A stretch of 64,000 bases of DNA, taken from positions 62,001 to 126,000 of the forward strand of contig CAWHVQ010000010.1 of NCBI GenBank assembly GCA_963832895.1, in the 5' to 3' direction. This document shows positions 32,872 through 40,966 of this stretch, one piece after another (within the stretch, counting starts at the first letter, position 1; every line of letters starts with the position of its first letter). Both the position numbers and the translations under genes were made by a program. The notes under the pieces were generated by a model, which saw only the letters and a program-made list of their open reading frames with translations, did not search any database and had not been told where the DNA came from. The DNA comes from JAMXLO01 sp963832895 (GTDB taxonomy: Bacteria > Pseudomonadota > Alphaproteobacteria > Acetobacterales > Acetobacteraceae).

Positions 32872-34985
32872 GCATGCTCCTCTCTCGCGGGCGCCTGCCC
32901 GAATTCCGGCAAGCCGAGGCCGCCGAATGCGGACTGGCGTGCCTTGCTATGATTGCGAGCTATCATGGCGATCACACCGGACTGAATGCGCTGCGCCGGC
33001 AGCATCCGGTTTCGCTCAACGGTGTGACGATGCGTTCCTTGATGCAGACGGCCGGCAAGCTGGGCCTGGCCGGTCGGCCTTTGCGGCTCGAGCCGCAGCA
33101 TATGAGCGAGTTGCGTACGCCCGCGATCCTGCACTGGGACATGAACCACTTCGTTGTTCTGCAGCGCGCGGGGCGGAATAAGATCACGATACACGACCCG
33201 GCGCTTGGCGTGCGCGGCTACACGTTGACAGAGTTCTCCAAGCATTTCACGGGAATCGCTCTGGAACTCCACCCGGTTGAGAGTTTCGCGCCTACGCCCA
33301 AGCCTAAATCTCCGCCGTTCTGGGCCTTGCTTGGCCGCATCGATGGTCTCGCCCCTGCCTTGCTGCAGATGCTTGCCCTGTCGGCGATCTTGCAGCTGTA
33401 CGTGCTGGCCAGTCCATTTCTGTTGCAACTCGTGGTCGATGAGGCGGTGGCCAAGGTCGACGTCGATCTGATCCTCGTGCTGAGCGTTGGGTTTGGTCTG
33501 TTCCTGTTGATCAATACTGGCGCCGCAGTGCTGCGCACCAGGATACTGCAGTTGATCCAAAGCGCCCTCGCCTTCCAAATGGGTGCCGGCATCTTCAATC
33601 ATTTACTGCGGCTGCCGCTGGTCTATTTCGAGAAGCGCCACATCGGTGACCTCGTATCGCGTTTCGCCTCCAACGAGGCAATCCGGCATTTGATCACCGA
33701 GGGGCTTATCTCGGGCATCGTGGACGGCGCCATGGCGGTGCTGACCATGGCGATGATGTTTGTCTACAGCATCAAGTTCGGCCTGATCGTCGTCGCGGCG
33801 CTGCTGCTATACCTGGGGCTGCGCGTGGCATTCTACCGGATGATGCGCACGACGATGCTGACCTTCATCTCGTCGAAGGCGCGCGAGGACACCGCATTCA
33901 TCGAAACCGTGCGCGCCATCCAGGCGATCAAGCTGTTCTCCCGCGAGACCGAGCGATCGGCGGCCTGGTCCAACATCTATGCCGAGGTCGTGAACTCCAA
34001 TTCGTCGCTGGCGGCGCTGCGCAAGAATTTCGGCACCATCAACGCCTTCATTTTCGGCGTCGAGAATATCGTCATCGTCGCACTGGGCGCGCACGCCGCG
34101 CTGCACGGCCATATGACGATCGGAATGCTGCTCGCATTCCTCGCCTACAAGCAACAATTTGTCGACAAGGCCACACGCCTGGTCGAGACGGCGATCGAAT
34201 TCCGCATGCTGGATTTGCATTTCGAACGGCTGGGCGACATCGCCGGGACCGAGCCGGAGCCACGGCCGAACCGTCCGCCTGCCTATCAGCCTCAGATCGA
34301 GGGAAGGGTCGAGGCCCGCAATCTCTCGTTCCGCTATTCGGATACGGACCGCTTCATTTTCGAGAACGTCAGCTTCGCCATCGAACCCGGCGAGCACGTC
34401 GCGATCACCGGCCCGTCGGGGGCAGGAAAGACGACGCTGATGAAGGTGCTGCTCGGCATCTTGCAGCCAACCAGTGGCGAGGTATTGATCGATGGAATCC
34501 CGCTGAGCACCTTGGGCTACGAAGCCTACCGCCGTGCGATCGGCGTGGTCATGCAAGATGATTCCCTGCTGTCCGGGTCAATTGCCGACAACATTTGCTT
34601 CTTCGATGAGTCATTCGACCTCGAACACATGATGCGCTGCGCCGAGCTCGCCGGGATTCACGACGACATAGTGCGCATGCCAATGGGCTACAACAGTCTG
34701 ATCGGCGACATGGGCTCAACGTTGTCCGGAGGGCAAAAACAGCGCGTGCTGCTCGCCCGTGCGCTCTACCGAACCCCGTGCATACTGTTCATTGACGAGG
34801 GAACCTCACATCTCGATGTCACTTTGGAGCGTCAGGTCACCGCCTCGGTGAAGAGCCTGGGGTTGACTCGGATAGTCATCGCACATCGGCCGGAAACGGT
34901 CGCAGCAGCTTCGCGAGCGCTTGCTCTGGACATGACCGGACTGGCCGAAGCCAATGCGCAGCCCGATGTCGCCTGCGCTCACTAG
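32868..34985 (+). CDS. Peptidase-containing ABC exporter (C39 peptidase, bacteriocin type)
   Basis: A 705-residue PCAT that removes double-glycine leaders and exports the product. Domains: C39 peptidase (1-130) with catalytic Cys21 in AECGLACL, His94 in MNHFVVL and Asp110 in HDPALG; six-helix membrane domain (about 160-430); ATPase (about 470-690) with GPSGAGKTT, LSGGQKQR and ILFIDEGTSHLD. The Walker B box ends in DEG rather than DEP, as in some bacteriocin exporters. The ATG at 32868 overlaps the HlyD stop. All three catalytic residues are intact, so processing of the two upstream peptides is plausible. Confidence 0.93.
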   Translation: MSMLLSRGRLPEFRQAEAAECGLACLAMIASYHGDHTGLNALRRQHPVSLNGVTMRSLMQTAGKLGLAGRPLRLEPQHMSELRTPAILHWDMNHFVVLQRAGRNKITIHDPALGVRGYTLTEFSKHFTGIALELHPVESFAPTPKPKSPPFWALLGRIDGLAPALLQMLALSAILQLYVLASPFLLQLVVDEAVAKVDVDLILVLSVGFGLFLLINTGAAVLRTRILQLIQSALAFQMGAGIFNHLLRLPLVYFEKRHIGDLVSRFASNEAIRHLITEGLISGIVDGAMAVLTMAMMFVYSIKFGLIVVAALLLYLGLRVAFYRMMRTTMLTFISSKAREDTAFIETVRAIQAIKLFSRETERSAAWSNIYAEVVNSNSSLAALRKNFGTINAFIFGVENIVIVALGAHAALHGHMTIGMLLAFLAYKQQFVDKATRLVETAIEFRMLDLHFERLGDIAGTEPEPRPNRPPAYQPQIEGRVEARNLSFRYSDTDRFIFENVSFAIEPGEHVAITGPSGAGKTTLMKVLLGILQPTSGEVLIDGIPLSTLGYEAYRRAIGVVMQDDSLLSGSIADNICFFDESFDLEHMMRCAELAGIHDDIVRMPMGYNSLIGDMGSTLSGGQKQRVLLARALYRTPCILFIDEGTSHLDVTLERQVTASVKSLGLTRIVIAHRPETVAAASRALALDMTGLAEANAQPDVACAH

Positions 34986-35272
34986 GCCGTCGCACGCAGG
35001 ATTCACGATCATCAGAGTATCGCGTATTCGCCGCGGTGCGAGGCGATGCGCGGCCTGAAGGCTCCGAAACCTATTCCAAGAGCACTGCCTGCTGCCGCGT
35101 AATGGCTTGTATCGTGGCCGCATCAAGGTGGCCGATCCCCCCGCTCGGATCGGATGGGCCCTACTGTCTGCGGTTGGGCCACTACACCAGCGCGGCCCGC
35201 TGATCGCTGTAAGGCGATGCGCGCAGCTCCGTCCCCTGCACAATGGCTGATCGATGAAATGATCGGATGGCG

Positions 35273-35764
35273 CTAATGCCTGCCCGCCAGCTCGGTGCGG
35301 TAGCAGCGCGGCAAGTTGAAAAGGGATGACGGATCGATCGGAAACCCGTCGTGCAGCATGCCGAAGTAGAGATGGGCGCCGAAGGTCAGGCCGCTATGGC
35401 CGACAACGCCCAAGAATTCTCCAGCAGCGATTGGCGTCCTGCCAGCAAGCACTCTGGCAGAAACCGAACCGAGATGACTGTAGATACCAATGAACCCTTT
35501 GTGCTGGACCAGGACTTCGAGGCCGCCTGGACCGTTCTGCTGCACCTTCATCACTGAGCCGGCCTGGATCGCCCATACCGGCGAACCTTCGGGGGCAGGG
35601 AAGTCGATACCGAAATGAAAGGTGCCGGCTTCCGGGTGATCGCGAATACTGCGCGGCCCGAATGGTGATGAGATGCAAGTCGCATCCACCGGGTTCAACA
35701 GATACTCTTGGGCAATTGCGCTGTTCGCCCAGAAGGCCAAGGCAGCGATCGCAAGGCGGTACAT
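35273..35764 (-). CDS. M23-fold protein with a lost zinc ligand
   Basis: A 163-residue exported protein: signal peptide at residues 1-18 (cleavage after AIA), then an M23/LytM fold. The first motif HFGID (His50, Asp54) and catalytic His97 (IYSHLG) are present, but the final HxH motif reads H131-L-Y133, so the third zinc ligand is Tyr. Active LytM-type endopeptidases need that His, so this protein is probably a non-catalytic regulator, like EnvC, or binds metal differently. It converges on the exporter gene across 287 bp in which I see no gene. Confidence 0.8.
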   Translation of the reverse strand: MYRLAIAALAFWANSAIAQEYLLNPVDATCISSPFGPRSIRDHPEAGTFHFGIDFPAPEGSPVWAIQAGSVMKVQQNGPGGLEVLVQHKGFIGIYSHLGSVSARVLAGRTPIAAGEFLGVVGHSGLTFGAHLYFGMLHDGFPIDPSSLFNLPRCYRTELAGRH

Positions 35765-35841
35765 TACGCTTACTTAGCGGAATCGCGGATTGAACTCAAC
35801 CGTCGGCTGCGCAAACTGCACAGTTTTCGCCATTCGCGAGA

Positions 35842-36549
35842 TCAGAACCGGTAGGTTATGCCTGAGAACAGGACCAGTGGACTGAAATTGACATGAGCGC
35901 TTACGTGAGCGCCGTCCAGAGCGGGGATGGCCGCGTTACCACTGGCGTTGGTGGCGACGAAGACTTTGCTGACGCTCAGGAATGCCCCCCATTGGTCGGA
36001 AACCATGACATCGAAACCGGCTCTGATGACCGCGCCGAGTGAATTATTAACCCTCAGGTTGACGATCGCATTGTCCTCGGTGCCGAACACGACCGTGTAG
36101 GTGATGCCAGTGCCGAGAAACGGTTGGAACGCGCCGAATTGCCGGAAGTGATAGTTGGCGACCAGCATGCTTGGCCCATAGGTGACCTTGCCCAGTGTGA
36201 TCCCGCTGAGGCTGCCCTGACCGGTGAGCGTCGTTGTAGGTGGCACCCCAAGGACCGCCAGCAGCGACACATTCGGTGTGACGAAGTATCCAATGCCGAG
36301 ACCCAGCGTGACGTTGTTGGAAGCATGCAGATTTGATCCAGGCAACGGATTACCGGCTGCTTTGATCGATGCATCCGTGTCGAAAAAGAGCCCGGCGAGC
36401 CCGAGATCGACATAGAGGCCGCTCGTTGCCGATGGTTCGGTGGCTTGGACGGCTTGTCCGGCCATCGCCAGAACAACGAATGTGGTGGTCATGAGCAGTG
36501 TTCGACGTGTCGATTGCATAACGCCACGCATGCTCATGCCGCTGGCCAA
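35842..36549 (-). CDS. OmpW-family outer-membrane protein
   Basis: An eight-stranded beta-barrel protein of the OmpW family, which forms a narrow hydrophobic channel. Signal peptide, then family segments LGLGIGYFVTPNVSLLAVLG and ANYHF, and a terminal aromatic (ITYRF) as required for outer-membrane insertion. The start is uncertain: 36549 gives 235 residues, but an internal Met (at MQSTRRTLLMT, near 36519) gives a more normal signal peptide. It follows the histidine kinase by 3 bp, so the two may be one operon. Confidence 0.85.
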   Translation of the reverse strand: MASGMSMRGVMQSTRRTLLMTTTFVVLAMAGQAVQATEPSATSGLYVDLGLAGLFFDTDASIKAAGNPLPGSNLHASNNVTLGLGIGYFVTPNVSLLAVLGVPPTTTLTGQGSLSGITLGKVTYGPSMLVANYHFRQFGAFQPFLGTGITYTVVFGTEDNAIVNLRVNNSLGAVIRAGFDVMVSDQWGAFLSVSKVFVATNASGNAAIPALDGAHVSAHVNFSPLVLFSGITYRF

Positions 36550-36552
36550 CCG

Positions 36553-37533
36553 CTACAGACCTTCTCCGGTTCGAGCAGAACCACGGTCAGAGATTGGAAA
36601 CACGAAGCTGACCTCGGTTCCTGTTGCCGATTTGATGCTGAGAGTCCCGTGAAGCTGATCAGCCAGGCTCTGGAGGATCGATAGCCCCAGCGTTCGTTCC
36701 ACTGAGTGAGTCCCCGTCGGCGACCAACCCGGTCCGTCATCTCTCACCAGGAGGATTGCATGGCCCTCAGACAAGGCCCTCAGCGATATCTGGAAATGCC
36801 GACCAAGCCTGCGCTCGAAAACATGCTTTTGGGCGTTGTTCGCGACCTCCAGCACCAGCATCGTGATAACGCTCATCTGATCCGACGACAGCCTCAGCGG
36901 GGCTATGTCCAACCCAAGATTCGTCGAGTGGCTATCGATGATCGTTGGCACAGCCTGTCGAAGAATGGCAAGCAGCCCTTGCTCAAACAGGGTCGGGTCG
37001 TTCAGCCTGCGGTGGACATCGGCTGAGGCCGATATGCGGTGCACTGCGTCCTCAAGGATTCTCTTGGCCTCCGCAGGTTCAGTGTCAATTCGCCGTCGTG
37101 CGATCTCCAGCGTGCCGCTCACGGACTGGAGCGTGTTGGCGACGCGGTGCTGCAGTTCTCGAAAAAGCACCCGCTGTCGCTCATTCGCTACAAAAAGCTC
37201 CTGAGCCATTCTTTTTAGCCCGGTGACAATGACAATGGTGAAGCCGCCGACCAGCAACCACCCGGCAGGGCGGAGCCACATACCGGCCGGCAGGAATAGA
37301 CACACTCCCGCCGTCACCGAGAGCATCAGCACGGCCAGTCCCTCCTTCCATCCGATCATCGCCGTGACGGCGAGCAGTACCGGATAGAAAGTGAGAGCGG
37401 GTAAGCCGCCGTGGAACACGCCCAGAGAATATCGAGCAGCAAGCGCCACGCCGAGCAGCGCCAACGCTTCGAGCCACCGGATCATGGCTGGCTGCTTTGA
37501 TTGCCAACTCATGATCCACATGAGCCACTGCAT
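36553..37533 (-). CDS. Membrane histidine kinase, HisKA_2/HWE type with DUF4118-like sensor
   Basis: A 326-residue inner-membrane kinase. Four hydrophobic segments at about residues 18-110 resemble the DUF4118 sensor region. The dimerisation/phosphoacceptor motif is FRELQHRVANTLQ with His near residue 129, of the HisKA_2 class. The ATPase domain has EVANNAQKH (N box) and VRDDGPGW (G box). Such kinases often signal through PhyR-type or orphan regulators in alphaproteobacteria; no response regulator gene lies beside it. Adjacent to OmpW, which may be a target. Start may be 37533 or an internal Met nine residues later. Confidence 0.82.
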   Translation of the reverse strand: MQWLMWIMSWQSKQPAMIRWLEALALLGVALAARYSLGVFHGGLPALTFYPVLLAVTAMIGWKEGLAVLMLSVTAGVCLFLPAGMWLRPAGWLLVGGFTIVIVTGLKRMAQELFVANERQRVLFRELQHRVANTLQSVSGTLEIARRRIDTEPAEAKRILEDAVHRISASADVHRRLNDPTLFEQGLLAILRQAVPTIIDSHSTNLGLDIAPLRLSSDQMSVITMLVLEVANNAQKHVFERRLGRHFQISLRALSEGHAILLVRDDGPGWSPTGTHSVERTLGLSILQSLADQLHGTLSIKSATGTEVSFVFPISDRGSARTGEGL

Positions 37534-37846
37534 CAGAGTCCCCCCGGCAGGGCACTCATAGCATCGCGATTCGTTGTGTTGGAAGAGGCGTATTCACGTC
37601 GGCCTTGTCATTGCGCGTTCTCACCGGCCGATCCCCGCGCGCCCCGAAATGAAACCGTCATCGCGAGGACGAGGCGACGCGACGATCGCGTCGCTCGAGT
37701 TCGGTCACCGCTGCCGCGATGCCAGCGAGCACCCGCTTTGAAGCCGATGCTCTTGTGTGATTAGGCGCCACCTCACCCGATAGGTCGGGAACCTCTGCCG
37801 GTAAATCCGGTTAGGGCATCTCGGACGTGTAGAGGAAGAGGGCGTA
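37534..37846. other. Intergenic region with a REP-like palindrome
   Basis: No gene is seen in 313 bp between the divergent kinase and lipoprotein genes. The region contains the palindromic element at 37655-37694 and the lipoprotein leader with GAGGAAGAGGG shortly before its ATG. Confidence 0.6.
37655..37694. repeat. REP-like palindromic element
   Basis: CCGTCATCGCGAGGAC leads into a perfect hairpin GCGACGCGA (37674-37682), loop CGA, TCGCGTCGC (37686-37694). The form GTCAT-x-GCGAG-...-GCGACGC is typical of dispersed repeats in proteobacterial genomes. Only this copy was noticed here. Confidence 0.5.
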
Positions 37847-38035
37847 ATGCGAATTCTGCTGCCGATCTTGGCTGTGGTCACCCTGTGCCTGGGCGCATGC
37901 CACCAGGAGGGGCCAGCCGAACGTGCTGGCCGGAGCGTTGACAATACCGCTCAGCGGATCGGCGACACCCTCAATCCACCTCAGGGCCCGGCGCAGAGCG
38001 CGGGGCGGAAGGTCGACCGGGCACTGGGCGATTGA
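37847..38035 (+). CDS. Small lipoprotein
   Basis: A 62-residue protein with a lipoprotein signal and lipobox LGAC (Cys18). The mature part contains two similar segments, GPAERAGRSVDNTA and GPAQSAGRKVDRAL, that resemble small entericidin-like envelope proteins, though I cannot assign it to that family. Likely anchored in the outer membrane. A purine-rich Shine-Dalgarno lies just upstream. It stands alone between divergent or distant neighbours. Confidence 0.75.
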   Translation: MRILLPILAVVTLCLGACHQEGPAERAGRSVDNTAQRIGDTLNPPQGPAQSAGRKVDRALGD

Positions 38036-38237
38036 CGGTCCAAGTGCAGTGAAAGCCGCAACCAAAGCGTTGGGCTTGGAACTCGCGCCCTCAAACGGAT
38101 GTCGCCCGGCACGAAGGCCAGGAGGCAGCGCAGGCTGCGCGATCAATCGCCAGTAGACGGTACAGGTCGACTGGCCGGCGCCCGCTTTCATGCCGGCCAC
38201 GCTTTCGCGTATACCGCGGCGACGGAGGGACCTCGCC

Positions 38238-38990
38238 ATGGACATTGAGACTGCCTCGGAGACCACCACCATCGGCGCCGACCGGCAGGCGCGCGTTGAC
38301 CTCGCCGCGGTGTATCGACTGCTTGCCCACCACGGCTGGGGCGACGTGATCTTCAACCATGCGGCGATGCGCTGCCCGTCCAACCCACGGCACTTCCTGA
38401 TCAAGCGCCACGAGCTGCTCTACACTGAGGTCACCGCGTCGAATCTGGTCGAAGTCAGCATGGACGACGACCTCGACGAACGCTCGGGCGTCAACCGTCC
38501 CGGCTTCACGCTGCACAGCGGTGTGCTGCGCGGCCGGCCCGACGTGAACTGCTCGGTGCACGTCCATCCGGATGAAGGCGTCGCGATCTCCGGCCTGAAG
38601 CACGGCCTACGTCCGCTGTCGCAGAGTGCCATGCGCTTCTACCGGCGGGTGGGCTACCACGGCTACGAGGGCCTCACCGACAGCTTCGACGAACGCGAAC
38701 GCATCGTGGCCGCGCTGGGCCAAAATCGCGCGCTGGTCATGCGCCATCATGGCGTCACCACGGTCGGCGTCACCTCGCGCGAGGCCTTCAGCCTGATGAA
38801 GGAGTTCGTGCGCGCCGCGCGCATCCAGCTGATGATGGAAGCGAGCGGCGAGCCGGTGCTGGAGATCGCGCCGGAGATCTGCGAGCACGTTGCGGCTCAG
38901 TATGAACAGCATGACAGGGGGCGGGCATCGGCTGAATGGCCCGCGTATCTTCGCCTGCTCGACGGCATCGATCGCAGCTACCGCGACTGA
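38238..38990 (+). CDS. Class II aldolase/adducin-family protein
   Basis: A 250-residue protein of the class II aldolase/adducin fold. Zinc-binding His residues are in CSVHVHPDEG and MRHHGVTTVG. Family members include fuculose-phosphate aldolase and decarboxylases, but this clade (about 250 residues with a MDIETA-like start) is commonly annotated only as aldolase II superfamily. Start 38238 is chosen for GGAGGGA seven bases upstream; the longer frame adds an Arg-rich stretch. No pathway genes are adjacent. Confidence 0.8.
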   Translation: MDIETASETTTIGADRQARVDLAAVYRLLAHHGWGDVIFNHAAMRCPSNPRHFLIKRHELLYTEVTASNLVEVSMDDDLDERSGVNRPGFTLHSGVLRGRPDVNCSVHVHPDEGVAISGLKHGLRPLSQSAMRFYRRVGYHGYEGLTDSFDERERIVAALGQNRALVMRHHGVTTVGVTSREAFSLMKEFVRAARIQLMMEASGEPVLEIAPEICEHVAAQYEQHDRGRASAEWPAYLRLLDGIDRSYRD

Positions 38991-39014
38991 CGACACGCCG
39001 CCGGCGGGTGCGCT

Positions 39015-39515
39015 GTGAACCCGCTATGGGTATTGCGCGCCGGGCGGCTGGTGCTGACGCCGGTGGGCGGCGCAGACCTCGCCGACCTGTGCGCCATCAA
39101 GGCCGACCCACGCCAGTTCGCCATCATGCTGGGCGGCGTGCGCTCGGCGCAGGAGACGGCGGAAGAGTTGGCCGCGGATGTCGTGGCCTGGGGCGCCTAC
39201 GGATACGGCATGTGGACCATCCGTGAGTGCGGCCGGTTTCTCGGCGTCACCGGCCTGGAGCGGCGGCCGGATGGCCGCGGCATCGCGTTGCGCTTCGCAC
39301 TATGGCCAGAAGCGCAGGGACGCGGTCTCGCGCGTCAGGCGGCGGGTGCGGCGCTGCGGTTCGGTCACCAGCAAGCCCGGCTGACGCGCATCGTCGCCGT
39401 GGCGCGAGAGAACAATTTCGCCTCGCGCGTGGTGCTGGGCGGCATCGGCATGACGGAGTGCGATAGCTTCGCCCAATCGGGCTATCGCATGGTGATGTAT
39501 GAAAGCGTGGCGTGA
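39015..39515 (+). CDS. GNAT-family N-acetyltransferase
   Basis: A 166-residue GNAT of the RimJ/RimL-like type. It begins LRAGRLVLTPVGGADLADL, and the acetyl-CoA loop is PEAQGRGLARQAAG. Substrate (protein N-terminus, antibiotic or small amine) cannot be inferred. It lies 24 bp after the aldolase gene on the same strand and converges with the MFS gene. Confidence 0.82.
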   Translation: MNPLWVLRAGRLVLTPVGGADLADLCAIKADPRQFAIMLGGVRSAQETAEELAADVVAWGAYGYGMWTIRECGRFLGVTGLERRPDGRGIALRFALWPEAQGRGLARQAAGAALRFGHQQARLTRIVAVARENNFASRVVLGGIGMTECDSFAQSGYRMVMYESVA

Positions 39516-39524
39516 GATACCGCT

Positions 39525-40742
39525 TCAACGCCATGCACGGCCGCGGCCGGTGACAACGATGACGCCTGCCAGAAGCTGAATGCCGGCGGCGGTCAGGAAC
39601 GGCAGTGCGTAGCTGCCGGAGAGTTCGCGCAGCAAGCCGAGGGCCGCGGGTGCGAACGCCAACACCGCTTGGTTGGTGGCGGTGACCAGTGCCACGACGC
39701 GCGGCACGTCGTGGGGTGCGAAATCCCGCTGCGCGATCAGCGGCGGCAGCAACAGCAGGCTGCCGATGCCGAGACCGAACAGGATGCAGCCGGGCACCAG
39801 CACGACCGCGGTCGATCCGACGGCGAGCAGCGACACGCCGCACGCCTGGACGACGAAATTGCCGGCTGCCACGAAACGCCGGTCCGCGCGACCGAGCAGA
39901 GCGCCCAGCAACACGCGCCCGATCATGGCGCTTGCCGTCTGCAGGCTGATGGCACCGGCCGCGTAGTCCGCACCGACCAGTGGTGCGAGGCGGGTCACGA
40001 TGTGCGCGGTGATGCCCACCTGAGCGAAGAAGCCGAGAGCGAAGGCGATCGACAGCGTGGCAAATGACCTGCCGCGCATGAGGGAGCCGAGGCGAGCGGA
40101 CGAGGGCTCGCGCGGGGCTGTGGGATGCGATCCGGAAGGCATCGCCGCGCCATCCGGTGCCAGCCCCAGGCTTTCCGGTGTCGGTCGTAGATATCGCCGG
40201 ATCAATGGACCGAGGATCGCGAGGGTTGCAATGCCGAGTATCGCGACGGCCTTGACGAAGCCGATCGAGGAAATGATCAGAACCCAGAGCGGCGCGAACA
40301 CGATGCCGCCGATGCTGGCACCGTTGAGGGCCAGGCCGAGGCCCAGCGCGCGGCGCCGGTCGAACCATGGCGATACCATCGCGACGATGGCCGCGCCGCT
40401 GGTTGCCGCCCAGCCGGCACCGCTCGGCAACGCCGCGGCGAACAGTTGCCACGGCGCGACGGCCAGCGACCAGCCCAGCACGCCGACTAGCAGGGCGGCG
40501 ACGCCCGCCAGAGTTACAGCCGCAATGCCGAACCGGTCGTGCGCATCAGGCAAATATGGAACCAGCAGGGCGCTGACCAGAAAATGCACCGTGATCGCGG
40601 CCGAGATGAAGGAAACCGGCCAGCCGTGCTGCGTGTGCAGGACGTTCAGGAAGACCGCCGGCCCGAAATAGCCGAAGCCGAAGGCGAAGATCGCAATGAC
40701 GCCGGCCGTGGCGGTGACTTTCCAGCCGAAAAAGGCCGTCAT
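39525..40742 (-). CDS. MFS transporter
   Basis: A 405-residue major-facilitator protein with about 12 membrane segments. The conserved inter-helix motif is LGALLGRADRRFVAAG (loop between two helices), and DAHDRFG appears in the first half. Closest in type to oxalate/formate or monocarboxylate-type carriers, but the substrate is unknown. Start 40742 has AGGA nine bases upstream; the Met three codons earlier would place that AGGA directly against the start. Confidence 0.82.
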   Translation of the reverse strand: MTAFFGWKVTATAGVIAIFAFGFGYFGPAVFLNVLHTQHGWPVSFISAAITVHFLVSALLVPYLPDAHDRFGIAAVTLAGVAALLVGVLGWSLAVAPWQLFAAALPSGAGWAATSGAAIVAMVSPWFDRRRALGLGLALNGASIGGIVFAPLWVLIISSIGFVKAVAILGIATLAILGPLIRRYLRPTPESLGLAPDGAAMPSGSHPTAPREPSSARLGSLMRGRSFATLSIAFALGFFAQVGITAHIVTRLAPLVGADYAAGAISLQTASAMIGRVLLGALLGRADRRFVAAGNFVVQACGVSLLAVGSTAVVLVPGCILFGLGIGSLLLLPPLIAQRDFAPHDVPRVVALVTATNQAVLAFAPAALGLLRELSGSYALPFLTAAGIQLLAGVIVVTGRGRAWR

Positions 40743-40966
40743 CGCGCACATTCCTGTGTTGCCTTACGAGCGACCGCGATTTTCCCACCTGTAAGCCGCG
40801 AGACGGAGTCGCGGCGCGCACGATCGGGTCTTGTCAGCCAAGCCTCGCATCTGCAACGATCCTGAAACGGGGTGTCCCGCAAGGACGGTGTGGCTATCAA
40901 GGGACTCCGCGCATACTAGCATCCCTCCGAGCATTCGTACACCGGCGTCTGAGCCCCGCGCAGCGC

